Source of the DNA: Hyphomicrobiales bacterium
GTDB lineage: Bacteria; Pseudomonadota; Alphaproteobacteria; Rhizobiales; Rhizobiaceae
Direction: 5' to 3'
DNA: 61,842 nucleotides
Assembly (NCBI GenBank): GCA_900472675.1
Contig: UCJA01000003.1
Location: 1-61,842 of the forward strand
In this document: in pieces, positions 45,010 to 53,584 of the stretch
Numbering within the stretch: position 1 is the first letter of the stretch
Layout: every line of letters starts with the position of its first letter
The notes under the pieces: generated by a model
The model's input: only the letters and a program-made list of their open reading frames with translations
What the model was told of the DNA's origin: nothing
The model's database searches: none
Made by a program: the position numbers and the translations under genes

Positions 45010-45784
45010 AGCGGGAGAACCCCAGGAAGCGTTCGGCAGCAAAGACAATGCCGATGGAAAGAAAGGCGAGCAGCGACGACAGCGCTGCGACGGATGGGTC
45101 AAAGACGATTTCCATGTAGGCGATCATGTCCACCGGCAGGGTGCGCACCCCTGGGCCGGACAGGAACAGCGACACGGGCACCTGGTTGAACGAGGTAACG
45201 AAGCCGAGAATGAAGGCCGACAGGATGCCGCCGCGGATGTTGGGCATCACCACCCGGAAGAAGGCGCCAAGCCGCGACGAGCCGAGCAGCACCGCCGCCT
45301 CCTCGATGTCGGAGCGCAGGTTGTCGAGGCTCGCCGAAACCACCCGCACCGCATAGGGCAGCACCAGCGCCGTATGCGCGAGAAACAGCGCGGGCGTGAT
45401 CCCGACCCCGAACGGCACGACGATATAGCGAAGCAGCGCCAGGCCGACGATGATGCCGGGCACGATGATCGGCGCCGAAACCACGGTGCGGATCACTTCG
45501 GCGCCGGGCAGCTTGTAGCGCGACAGCGCGTAGGAGGCCGGAATGCCGAGCATCAGCGCCACCGCCGTGCCGCCAATCGCCAGGAACAGCGACATGGCGA
45601 AGGAGGCGCGGAAGCTTTCGACGGTAAACACCTTGGCAATCCAGCGCAGCGAAAATCCCTGCGGCGGGAAGGCCAGCGTCTCGCCGGCCGAAAACGAGGC
45701 CGCGACGATGATCAGGAACGGCCCGATCAGGAAGGCGATCACCAGGAACAGCGTGACCGGAATGAAGAAATTGCGGGCGGTCAT
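45002..45784 (-). CDS. ABC transporter permease (PotC type)
   Basis: A six-helix permease of 260 residues with the loop EEAAVLLGSSRLGAFFRVVMPNI. It overlaps the PotB-type gene by 4 bases (ATGA) and the ATPase gene by 8 bases. Confidence 0.92.
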   Translation of the reverse strand: MTARNFFIPVTLFLVIAFLIGPFLIIVAASFSAGETLAFPPQGFSLRWIAKVFTVESFRASFAMSLFLAIGGTAVALMLGIPASYALSRYKLPGAEVIRTVVSAPIIVPGIIVGLALLRYIVVPFGVGITPALFLAHTALVLPYAVRVVSASLDNLRSDIEEAAVLLGSSRLGAFFRVVMPNIRGGILSAFILGFVTSFNQVPVSLFLSGPGVRTLPVDMIAYMEIVFDPSVAALSSLLAFLSIGIVFAAERFLGFSRYV

Positions 45785-46653
45785 TGGGTTCCCCTCGCCT
45801 CGGTCCGGACCCGGTTGCGGGCCGTGGCGACGCGCTTCAGGAGGATGTTGGCGGCAAAGCTCATGACGATCAGGATGAAGGCGATGACGCTCGCCGAGAC
45901 GAAGTTGTTGGAGACCGAAACCTGCTGGTACATCAGCGTTTCCAGCATCAGCACCTTGGAACCGCCAAGGATGGCGGGCGTGATATAGGCGGTCAGCGAA
46001 CCGGTAAACACCAGCGTGCCGCCGATCACCAGTCCTTCCCGGGTCAGCGGCAGGATCACCTTCCAGAACACCTGGAACCAGTTGGCGCCGAGCACCCGGG
46101 CGGCCGCAATGGCGTCCTTCGGCATGTTCTCGAGCGCCGAAATGAGCGAGATGATCATCAGCGGCAGGAACAGCTGCAGCAAGCCGATGAAGATCGCCGT
46201 TTCGGAAAACAGGATGCGCAGCGGCGCCTCGCTGATCCCCAGCGCCTGGAACGCCTGGTTGACGATGCCGGTGCGCCCGAGGATGACGATCCAGGCATAG
46301 GTACGCGCCACCGGCGAGATCATCAGCGGCAGCACCACCAGCCCGGTGATCTTGCCCTTGGTCGAGGGCTTCAGGCTAACGATCGCAAACGCCGCCGCAT
46401 AGCCGATGACCGCCGACACGACGGTCACGATCGCACCGAGCCGCAGCGTGCGCAGGAAGACCGTGCGGTTGAGCGAGCTCGAAAAGAACTCCGTAAATGC
46501 CGACAGCGTCCAGCCGCCCCCCGCCGCCCCATCGACCGCGGCGCTGCGAAACCCCTCCGACAGCAGGATCAGCACGGGCACGAGAAACACCGCCGCCGCA
46601 AAGATCGCGGCCGGCAGCGCCAGTGCTAGGGCCTCGGCCCGGTTCTGAAACAT
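45781..46653 (-). CDS. ABC transporter permease (PotB type)
   Basis: A 290-residue permease with coupling loop AAARVLGANWFQVFWKVILPL. It is the first gene after the 0.94-kb repeat array that separates it from the binding-protein gene, so either transcription passes through the array or an internal promoter exists. Confidence 0.92.
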   Translation of the reverse strand: MFQNRAEALALALPAAIFAAAVFLVPVLILLSEGFRSAAVDGAAGGGWTLSAFTEFFSSSLNRTVFLRTLRLGAIVTVVSAVIGYAAAFAIVSLKPSTKGKITGLVVLPLMISPVARTYAWIVILGRTGIVNQAFQALGISEAPLRILFSETAIFIGLLQLFLPLMIISLISALENMPKDAIAAARVLGANWFQVFWKVILPLTREGLVIGGTLVFTGSLTAYITPAILGGSKVLMLETLMYQQVSVSNNFVSASVIAFILIVMSFAANILLKRVATARNRVRTEARGTQ

Positions 46654-46725
46654 GTCTTCGTCTTCTCCAGAATAATCATATCAATTCCCCCCCAGTTAAC
46701 GGCGAGGCGTCCTCGCGCCCACTGT

Positions 46726-47585
46726 CCCCCTCACTTGCCATGTCTGACTGAGCTGACGCTGAGCTGAAATGGCTTTCTCTCCCTCAAGGGAGAGAGTGAA
46801 GGAGGCAGTCTCGACACCCCACCTCTTCGCTTGCGGGAGAGGCCACCGACAGCGAGGAATCCTCGACACCTCCCTCTCCCCTTGTGGGAGAGGTTACAAA
46901 ATCAGGATCTTAGCCTTGGCTAAGTCCTAGATTTTGTTGGTGACGGGGATCGCTTACCCAACAACCAATCTCGCCCTGCTCACTCATCTCCTCTTGCCCC
47001 CTCACTTGCCATTTCTGACACTTAGCCTGCGGCTAAGCTGTCGAAATGGCTTTCTCTCCCTCAAGGGGAGAGAGTGAAGGGGGTATTCTCCGCACCCCCT
47101 CTCCCCTCGTGGGAGAGGTTACAAAATCAGGATCTTAGCCTTGGCTAAGTCCTAGATTTTGTTGGTGAGGGGGACGCCCTCTGGGCTGCCCAAACAACCA
47201 ACAGCCAGCCCTTCCCCGCACTCATCTCCTGTCCCCTCACTTGCCATGTCTGACTGAGCTGACGCTGAGCTGAAATGGCGTTCTCTCCTTTAAGGGAGAG
47301 AGTGAAGGAGGCATTCTCGACACCTCCCTCTCCCCTCGTGGGAGAGGTTACAAAATCAGGATCTTAGCCTTGGCTAAGTCCTAGATTTTGTTGGTGAGGG
47401 GGAAGCCCTTACACTGCACAAAGACGAACCGCCCCAACGTCTCCTCCTATCCCCCTCACTTGCCATTTCTGACACTTAGCCTGCGGCTAAGCTGTCGAAA
47501 TGGCTTTCTCTCCCCTTGTGGGAGAGGTTACAAAATCAGGATCTTAGCCTTGGCTAAGTCATAGATTTTGTTGGTGAGGGGGCGA
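46726..47585. repeat. Array of four composite palindromic repeats
   Basis: Four copies of a two-part unit. Part A (from about 46726, 46997, 47233 and 47451) is a palindrome from TTGCCAT to GAAATGGC with two alternating inner versions, either CTGAGCTGACG or CTTAGCCTGCGGCTAAG. Part B is a 42-base hairpin at 46896-46937, 47121-47162, 47350-47391 and 47530-47571: ACAAAATC / GATTTTGT outer arms, AGGA / TCCT, and an inner CTTAGCC-TT-GGCTAAG. Copies 1-3 of B are identical in this core; copy 4 has one change. CTCTCCC..GGGAGAG hairpins precede each B. It fills most of the gap between the binding-protein and permease genes; no coding capacity is evident. Confidence 0.85.
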
Positions 47586-47596
47586 TCTAAAACCCC

Positions 47597-48634
47597 TTAC
47601 TGACCGACCGCCTCGTTCCAGGTCTTCACCCAGCCGGTGCGGTTGTCGAGCGCCACGGCCGACGGGATGAGCTTCAGGCTTTTCGCCGTTTCTTCGCCAT
47701 AGGTGAGGTTGGCGGCAATCTCGTCGGAGACCTTGACCTCCTTGTTGGCCGGGCTGTCGATGAACTTTTCGGCAAGCTTGGTCTGCACCTCGGTCGACAG
47801 CCAGAAATCCATGAACTGCAGTGCCAGCTCGCCGTTCTTGGAGCCCTTGGTGGCGATCATCACGTTCATGCCGCCGGTCTGGCCTTCCTTGGGCGTCGCC
47901 CAGGCAACCGGCAGGCCGAGCTTGGTGAACGGCGCCCAGGTGAAGCGGCCGATCGGGGCAGCCCAGATCTCTTCCTGCTTCATCAGCTGCACCAGCTGCG
48001 ACGACTTCTCGTAGAAGGTGACGATCTCGTCCTTCTGGGCACCCACCGCCTCGATGGGAGCCTTGAGGTCCGGCGTATCCTTGCCGAGCGCCTGGCCCAG
48101 CATGTAGAGCGCCGGCGGGCCCTGGTTGGTGGTGACGTTCGGCCAGGCGATGTGGCTCGCATATTCCGGCTTCAAGAGGTCCGCCCAGCTGTCGATCTTC
48201 ATCTTGTCCGAGCGATAGGCGATCGAGGTGGCGTAGAAGGTGTAGCCGACGCTCATGCCGTCGCCGTTCGGATCCTGGGCGATCTCGTAGAGCTTGGCGA
48301 AATTGGAGAGCTTGGTCCGGTCGATCGTGTCGATCAGCCCCTTGCGGGCCGCAGACAGCGCATCGGCCATGGAGACGACGGCCATGTCGACGACGGGGCT
48401 TGCCTTGTTGGCTTCCATCTTCGCCAGCCGCTCGACGCTGTTGCCGGTTTCGACGACCAGCTTGCAGCCGCAGATCTTCTCGAAGGGCTCATAGACGATC
48501 TGCTTGTACTCGTCCTGCGACAGCGCATAGACGGAGATCGTCAGCGTCTTTTCCTGCGCAAGGGCTGCACCCGGAATGGCGCCCATGATGAGCATGAGGG
48601 CGGCGCCCGAGGCGAGAATGCTCTTCGTCGTCAT
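47597..48634 (-). CDS. ABC transporter substrate-binding protein (PotD/iron type)
   Basis: A 345-residue periplasmic binding protein of the PotD-like class. The signal peptide ends at about residue 26 (ALA|QE). The mature protein begins KTLTISVYALSQDEY, and the hinge segment SVGYTFYATSIAYRSDKM is typical. ATG 48634 overlaps the LacI stop (ATGA) and has AGGAG upstream. The ligand is inferred to be a purine nucleoside or base from the operon. Confidence 0.9.
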   Translation of the reverse strand: MTTKSILASGAALMLIMGAIPGAALAQEKTLTISVYALSQDEYKQIVYEPFEKICGCKLVVETGNSVERLAKMEANKASPVVDMAVVSMADALSAARKGLIDTIDRTKLSNFAKLYEIAQDPNGDGMSVGYTFYATSIAYRSDKMKIDSWADLLKPEYASHIAWPNVTTNQGPPALYMLGQALGKDTPDLKAPIEAVGAQKDEIVTFYEKSSQLVQLMKQEEIWAAPIGRFTWAPFTKLGLPVAWATPKEGQTGGMNVMIATKGSKNGELALQFMDFWLSTEVQTKLAEKFIDSPANKEVKVSDEIAANLTYGEETAKSLKLIPSAVALDNRTGWVKTWNEAVGQ

Positions 48635-49767
48635 ATCTTTGGTTCTCCTGCTGTCGGCTGGGTTTGGTTTTTCGCGTGCCATGATTTGGGAAGGGTGAGA
48701 AGCGCCGGTTCCGCGCCCGCGGCAGCGTCCGGCAAGAGGCTGGACGCCGGCCCGCTCGATTGTCGAACGACGAGCTGCATCGGCACCCGGTCGGTGAGGC
48801 AGGAGACCCGCGTCGCCGCCGCCGCTGTTGCCGCCTCGCCCTCCGCCTCCGGCTCGATGACCCGGATCAGCGCGCCGATCGCAAGGTCTGCGATCGTCGG
48901 CAGATCCATCCGCACCGTCGTCAGCGCCGGCGTCACCACCGGCGACCAGATGAGATCGTCGAACCCCGTGACGCTGACCATCTCCGGCACACCGATGCCG
49001 GCCCGCTGCAATTCGGTGAGCGCACGCAACGCCGAAAGGTCCGAGACTGCGGCAAAGGCGGTAAAGCCGCTGCGGGCTTTGTCCGCAAGCCCGAGCGGGC
49101 AACCCGGTCCGCCGGCGTCCTCGATCGTCTCGATCCACAGCGTATCGCAGTGGACGCCAAGCCCAAGCCCCGCCCGCAATCCGCCGATCCGGTCGCTCTG
49201 GACATTGGAGGACTTGTTGTTGCCGACCAGCAGCACGCGGCGGTGGCCGAGCTGGGCCAGATGGCGGCCGATCGCTTCGCCGCCCTGCCAGTGGTCGGCC
49301 GATACCGTATTGCCGGGCGTCGAAGGTGTATCGATGACGGCGACCGGACAGCCGATATCGGCAATTCGCGTGCCGCGCCTAGGCACCACGACCATGCCGT
49401 CGACACCGCGCTCGATCAGCCGGTTGATCGCTTCCGTCTGCGTAGCGATGTCGCCGCGGCTGTCGGCAATCAGAACGCCGTAGCCGAGGGCCGCCGCCGC
49501 GTTCTCGATCGCTTGGGCGATTTGCGGAAACAGCGGGTTGCCGATATCGGGAAGCACGAGGCCGAGCACGCCGCTGCGCCCGGTGCGCAGCGCCCGCGCC
49601 GTGAGGCTCGGCACATAGCCGAGGGCTGCCGCCGTCGCCCGCACCTTTTCCGCCAGTTCCGGCGAAACCCGCCCCTTGCCCGAAAGCGCATTGGAGACGG
49701 TTGCCGCTGACACGCCAAGAGCCGCGGCAATCGCGCTCATGTTCGGGCTCTGGCGGACAACGGCCAT
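48631..49767 (-). CDS. LacI-family repressor of the purine salvage operon
   Basis: A 378-residue LacI-type regulator: N-terminal HTH (MSAIAAALGVSAATVSNALSGKGRVS) and hinge, then a periplasmic-binding-like effector domain (VLGLVLPDIGNPLFPQIAQAIE). The C-terminus extends about 25 residues beyond the usual end. It is the first gene of the operon, coupled to the binding-protein gene, and has a perfect palindrome 10 bases upstream of its start, so autoregulation is likely. The effector may be a purine base or nucleoside. Confidence 0.92.
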   Translation of the reverse strand: MAVVRQSPNMSAIAAALGVSAATVSNALSGKGRVSPELAEKVRATAAALGYVPSLTARALRTGRSGVLGLVLPDIGNPLFPQIAQAIENAAAALGYGVLIADSRGDIATQTEAINRLIERGVDGMVVVPRRGTRIADIGCPVAVIDTPSTPGNTVSADHWQGGEAIGRHLAQLGHRRVLLVGNNKSSNVQSDRIGGLRAGLGLGVHCDTLWIETIEDAGGPGCPLGLADKARSGFTAFAAVSDLSALRALTELQRAGIGVPEMVSVTGFDDLIWSPVVTPALTTVRMDLPTIADLAIGALIRVIEPEAEGEAATAAAATRVSCLTDRVPMQLVVRQSSGPASSLLPDAAAGAEPALLTLPKSWHAKNQTQPTAGEPKI

Positions 49768-49776
49768 GTGCTCTGC

Positions 49777-49796
49777 CTGATTAATCGTTTAATCAG
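49777..49796. promoter_or_regulatory. LacI-type operator
   Basis: CTGATTAA-TCGT-TTAATCAG is a perfect 20-base inverted repeat with 8-base arms, 10 bases before the lacI-type start codon. The central CG and AT-rich arms are typical of LacI-family operators. Binding by the adjacent repressor is inferred. Confidence 0.75.
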
Positions 49797-49881
49797 AAAA
49801 GCAGAAATCCGCAGGCGAGTCGAGTCCCAGGCATCATATCTGCGCTGAGGCTGGCAACCATCCACCGGGTCTTTCGCGTGA

Positions 49882-50058
49882 CAAGCAATCAAAGAAGTAT
49901 TGGAGGGAGAGATCACTCCGCTGCCGATCGCCGGGATCTTCGAATTTCCCACATTGGCGGCTGCATCGGCATTCTACCATTCTGCGGAATAAGGCCCCCT
50001 CAAGGCGGAACGCGAGATCGCCCAGGAGGCTCGAATGTTCATCGTAGACGCAGGCTAA
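49882..50058 (+). pseudogene. DUF1330 family gene remnant (5' truncated, in-frame stop)
   Basis: Reading from 49882 gives EVLEGEITPLPIAGIFEF, then PTLAAASAFYHSAE, a TAA stop at 49990-49992, and GPLKAEREIAQEARMFIVDAG to a stop at 50058. This matches the C-terminal two-thirds of DUF1330 proteins, with the stop where the family has Tyr/Gln (SPEY). The N-terminal strand and start are absent; TGA precedes codon 1. It occupies most of the LacI-LysR gap. Confidence 0.65.
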
Positions 50059-50072
50059 GACGATCTGCCCGC

Positions 50073-50972
50073 CTATCCCTCCCAATAGGGCGGATCACCG
50101 AAGGTCTGTCGCAGGTGGTCGGCGATCGCGCGCAGTTTGGCGGACGGGCTGCGCCCCTGCGGATGGGCCATGTAGATGAACTCGAGCTCCGGTTCGTGCT
50201 CCATCTCGACCACCTGCAGCAAGCCGTCGCGAATGGCTGGCCCGGCAATGAAGGCCGGCAGCAACGCAAGCCCCAGACCGGCCACGGCCGCATCCCGTAG
50301 CATGTCGCCATTGTTGACGACGAGTGCCGGCCTGGCCCGGACCAGCACCGGACCGTTCTCCGTCTCGAAGCGCCAGTCGGACACGCCGCGGTGGGTATAG
50401 AAGATCCCCCGATGGCCGATGAGGTCGTGCAGGTTGGCGGGTCTGCCATGCCGCGCCAGGTAATCGGCAGAGGCCACCAGCCTTCGCCGGCTGGAGGCGA
50501 GCTTCCAGGCGATGAGGCGCGTATCGGCAATCGGGCCATGCCGGATCACCGCGTCATATCCGTCCGCCACGGCATCCACGCGCCGGTCGTCGATATCGAG
50601 GGTGAGCGCCAGTTCCGGATGCTGGCGTAGAAAGGGATAAAGTGCCGGCCCCAGATGCAGACGGCTGAAGGTAACGGGCGCCGCAAGCCGCACCGGCCCG
50701 GCAAGCGTTCCGCGTCGTTCCGCGATGTCGGCAACGGCATCCTCGATCTCGCTGACGATCCGCCGCGCCCGTTCCAGGAAGGCCGCCCCGTCTTCGGTCA
50801 GGGTCAGCTTGCGCGTCGTCCGGTGCAGGAGAATGACGCCGAGCGATTTCTCGAGTTCCGCCAGCCGGTCGCTGACCAGCGACTTCGAGACCCGCAGCCG
50901 CTTGGCAGCGGCAACGAAGGATCCGCCTTCGACGATGGCGATGAACGCTGTCATGGCTTCGGTCTTGATCAT
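50073..50972 (-). CDS. LysR-family transcription regulator
   Basis: A 299-residue LysR protein: winged HTH at 1-60 (GGSFVAAAKRLRVSKSLVSDRLAELEKSLG) and a substrate-binding effector domain of the DsdA/AaeR-like two-lobe fold. It is divergent from the SDR gene with 117 bases between, the usual layout of a LysR regulator and its target. Confidence 0.9.
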   Translation of the reverse strand: MIKTEAMTAFIAIVEGGSFVAAAKRLRVSKSLVSDRLAELEKSLGVILLHRTTRKLTLTEDGAAFLERARRIVSEIEDAVADIAERRGTLAGPVRLAAPVTFSRLHLGPALYPFLRQHPELALTLDIDDRRVDAVADGYDAVIRHGPIADTRLIAWKLASSRRRLVASADYLARHGRPANLHDLIGHRGIFYTHRGVSDWRFETENGPVLVRARPALVVNNGDMLRDAAVAGLGLALLPAFIAGPAIRDGLLQVVEMEHEPELEFIYMAHPQGRSPSAKLRAIADHLRQTFGDPPYWEG

Positions 50973-51089
50973 TGTTCTCTTTTTCCGGACAGCAGTTCCA
51001 TGGGACGCAGGCTAATCCCGCGCCTTGCGAAATGCCATCTTGCTGTCATCGCAACGGAGGCGTCGATCCTCCAGCAAAAGGAGACAATC

Positions 51090-51854
51090 ATGAACAGATT
51101 GACCGACAAGGTGGCTATCATTACCGGCGCGAGCTCGGGCATCGGCCGGGTGACGGCAAAACTCTTTGCGGCGGAAGGCGCAAAGATCGTCGTCGGCGCC
51201 CGCCGGAAGGCGGAGCTCGACAGCCTGGTCGCCGAGATAGAGGCCGATGGCGGAAACGCCGTCGCCTTGGCCGGCGACGTGCGCTCGGAAGACTACCAGA
51301 AGCAACTGGTCGCAACCGCCGTCCAGCACTTCGGCAAGCTCGACATCGCCTTCAACAACGCAGGCACGCTCGGCGAAGGGGGCCCGAGTACGCAAGTCTC
51401 CGAGGCAGGCTTTGCCGACACCCTCGCCATCAACCTGACGGCATCCTTCCTCGCCGCCAAGCACCAGATCCCGGCCATGCTGGACAATGGCGCAGGCTCG
51501 ATCGTCTTCACCTCGACCTTCGTCGGCTATACGGTCGCCTTTCCAGGTACAGCCGCCTATGCGGCCAGCAAGTCGGGCCTGATCGGCCTCACCCAGGCGC
51601 TGGCCGCCGAATACGGACCGCAAAACATCCGTGTCAATGCGGTGCTGCCCGGCGCCGTCGAGACGGACATGTACCGGGAACACAACGATACGCCCGACAA
51701 GCAGGCCTTCATCACCGCGCTGCATGCCCTGAAACGGGTCGGCACGCCGGAGGAGATCGCCCGCTCCGTCCTCTACCTTGCCTCCGATGACGCGAGCTTC
51801 GTCACCGGCACCGCATCGCTGGTGGACGGCGGCCTGTCGATTACCCGGACCTGA
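51090..51854 (+). CDS. Short-chain dehydrogenase/reductase
   Basis: A 254-residue classical SDR. The cofactor motif TGASSGIG (12-19), NNAG, the catalytic Ser region (SIVFTSTFVG) and YAASK are present. AAAGGAG lies 8 bases before the ATG at 51090. Arg residues after the second strand (GARRK) suggest NADPH preference. The substrate is unknown. Confidence 0.9.
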   Translation: MNRLTDKVAIITGASSGIGRVTAKLFAAEGAKIVVGARRKAELDSLVAEIEADGGNAVALAGDVRSEDYQKQLVATAVQHFGKLDIAFNNAGTLGEGGPSTQVSEAGFADTLAINLTASFLAAKHQIPAMLDNGAGSIVFTSTFVGYTVAFPGTAAYAASKSGLIGLTQALAAEYGPQNIRVNAVLPGAVETDMYREHNDTPDKQAFITALHALKRVGTPEEIARSVLYLASDDASFVTGTASLVDGGLSITRT

Positions 51855-51943
51855 GACGGCGGTTGAGCGGGCGGGGGGCAGAGCAAGCGGCTCCAGATGC
51901 TTTGCGACGCCCCCTTAAACTACCGCAGCAACGACATCCGGAT

Positions 51944-52001
51944 AATGTCCGCTGCGGGGCCGCAGGCAACATTTGGCGGCTTTGCGCCATGAGCGGTCAT
52001 T
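51944..52001. repeat. Dispersed repeat, copy 1
   Basis: A sequence running from TGTCCGCT through GGCTTTGCGCCA to GAGCGGTCATT. A diverged second copy with the same end blocks lies at 52411-52460, on the other side of the small membrane-protein gene. Such TGTCCGCT/GCGGTCATT sequences recur in alphaproteobacterial intergenic DNA. Confidence 0.45.
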
Positions 52002-52067
52002 GCGGTTTGCCAACCTCTCATCTGGCTTGTAACTTTGGAAAAGCTGGAGCGAGTGGGCGGGTGAGAA

Positions 52068-52397
52068 GTGGACTGGATTAACCTCAATGTCGGGATTTCC
52101 CTGCTTGTGATCGCGTTGCTGAATTTCCCTTTCGCTCTTTACCAACTCTGGCGCGGAACATTCAGCGTAGATCGGGTAATACGTCCCTTCAAGGTTTTGG
52201 CATCACTTGTAGTCGTTTGGGCATTGTTCCGTGTGCTCCAGCACTGGGAAGGTGCGAATGCTTACGCAGGATGGCTCCTAACCGCCGCGCTCTTCGTCAA
52301 TATAGGGCTTGCGCTTGCCATCCCGTTCACAATTGGTGGGCTGCTTGGACAGACCTTCGCGTGGCTAGTGTGGAAGGTGATGAAGGCAAGACCTTAG
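52068..52397 (+). CDS. Small hydrophobic membrane protein, unknown
   Basis: A 109-residue protein starting with GTG, having three predicted membrane helices (about 8-28, 42-60, 68-95) and a positively charged C-terminus. No family was recognised. The ribosome site is weak (GGTGAG close to the start). It stands alone, flanked by two copies of a dispersed repeat. Confidence 0.55.
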   Translation: MDWINLNVGISLLVIALLNFPFALYQLWRGTFSVDRVIRPFKVLASLVVVWALFRVLQHWEGANAYAGWLLTAALFVNIGLALAIPFTIGGLLGQTFAWLVWKVMKARP

Positions 52398-52410
52398 TTT
52401 CAAGGCAAAT

Positions 52411-52460
52411 TGTCCGCTTAGGGCCGAAAGACGTCTTCGGCTTTGCGCCAAGAGCAGACC
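52411..52460. repeat. Dispersed repeat, copy 2
   Basis: TGTCCGCT at the start and GGCTTTGCGCCA near the end match the blocks of the copy at 51944-52001; the middle is 4 bases shorter and diverged. It lies just after the small membrane-protein gene. Confidence 0.45.
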
Positions 52461-52465
52461 TGGTA

Positions 52466-52981
52466 CTAAGCCAGAAATGATGGTCCAAGAGCACTGTAAT
52501 TCCATGCCTCGTTGGTTTTTGCCAAACGGGCGTGCGGAAAATCATCCCTATTGTTCTGGTAGGAGGGTTCGGACAAAAATTTGTGGCTTTTCCAAAGCTC
52601 AGTCAGCAGCATGCCGACCAGACGCCGTCGTTTAAGTCGCGTCGACATGACCAAGCGACCTACTTCATGTGCATCAGAACCTGTCGTTGGTCGCGCAATT
52701 TCGTATACCGATAAGGTCACGGTATGCTGTTGTTTGGTATCAGGTGTCACCTCAACGACTACACCGCTTGGCTCATCGCATAAAGCGACTCGCGTAGCTG
52801 CGTTCGTTAAGACTGCGTCGCAAATTTCCAAAAGCGCGGTCGGAGCATCTGTAAGTACCCCGCTGATACGAAAAACCGAAATCTGCCCTTGGCAGACAAA
52901 GATCAGCTCGCTCCAGCCATTAAGGCCAAAGTCGAAATATAGCTGCGTTCTCTCATCGGGTTTGGTGACATCGCCGCACAT
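52466..52981 (-). CDS. Hypothetical protein, orphan
   Basis: A 171-residue soluble protein with an N-terminal half of alternating beta strands (LYFDFGL, SELIFVCQGQISVFRISG, RVALCDEP, VTLSVYEIA) and a basic C-terminal part. Codon use and base composition look less GC-rich than in the flanking operons. No clear ribosome site precedes the ATG. I recognise no family. It is first of three co-directional small orphan genes. Confidence 0.5.
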   Translation of the reverse strand: MCGDVTKPDERTQLYFDFGLNGWSELIFVCQGQISVFRISGVLTDAPTALLEICDAVLTNAATRVALCDEPSGVVVEVTPDTKQQHTVTLSVYEIARPTTGSDAHEVGRLVMSTRLKRRRLVGMLLTELWKSHKFLSEPSYQNNRDDFPHARLAKTNEAWNYSALGPSFLA

Positions 52982-53052
52982 TCATATCCAGTTAGCGCTT
53001 TTGCTTCGAGGGCGCCAGTGTGTCCGCTCAGCGCCAACAGCGGCCAACGCGA

Positions 53053-53502
53053 TCAAGCCAGATCGACCTTATTCGCATCATAATCAACCCACCTGAATTG
53101 CGGTTCTTCTCTCGTAATCACGTCGAGGCAATCGCCCCCTGTAACAAACAGGTAATGGGTCGATCCCGGGAGCAGTACTTTGAAAGTCTCGCGTTGCGCT
53201 TCCCAAAAAGGGCTTCCTTGCACCGTATAGGCAAAATGGTTAGAGACATGTCCAACCTTCTGGAGCCCATGCTCTTCCATCGGGCGATGCATATCATCGA
53301 TGACCCGGAAGATGTCTACGTCGGGGAAGATCACTCTTAGATGCTTGTCCTGCCTGCCTACCGAAAAAAACGCCTTCAGTTCTTTCGCACCAGAATTAGC
53401 GTGGTAAGCCATCTCAAGACGAGCAAGGTCGGCCGAAGTGGCTTCCGCCCCGAGATTGAATTCCAAAGGTTCGTATCTGATTATCACGTCGCGACCTTTC
53501 AA
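53053..53502 (-). CDS. Hypothetical protein, orphan
   Basis: A 149-residue acidic soluble protein of mixed alpha/beta character (VIIRYEPLEFNLG, LRVIFPDVDIFRVIDD, FVTGGDCLDVITRE). No membrane segment or signal. I recognise no family; size and composition resemble immunity-type or small regulatory proteins, but there is no toxin gene in the window. Confidence 0.5.
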   Translation of the reverse strand: MKGRDVIIRYEPLEFNLGAEATSADLARLEMAYHANSGAKELKAFFSVGRQDKHLRVIFPDVDIFRVIDDMHRPMEEHGLQKVGHVSNHFAYTVQGSPFWEAQRETFKVLLPGSTHYLFVTGGDCLDVITREEPQFRWVDYDANKVDLA

Positions 53503-53584
53503 AACATCTTCCCGACTTCCATGTGGGTAGATGCTGTGATCTGTGACCGGCTCCGGCCAAAGCAGTCAACAGTCGACGATAAAG

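Noticed and set aside
46726..47585. Possible CRISPR array
   Set aside because: Repeats are long, internally palindromic and composite, spacers are not of uniform length and no cas genes are present.
43984..48634. Annotation as a spermidine/putrescine transporter
   Set aside because: Only family-level similarity supports it; the linked purine enzymes and the LacI regulator point elsewhere, so the ligand is left open.
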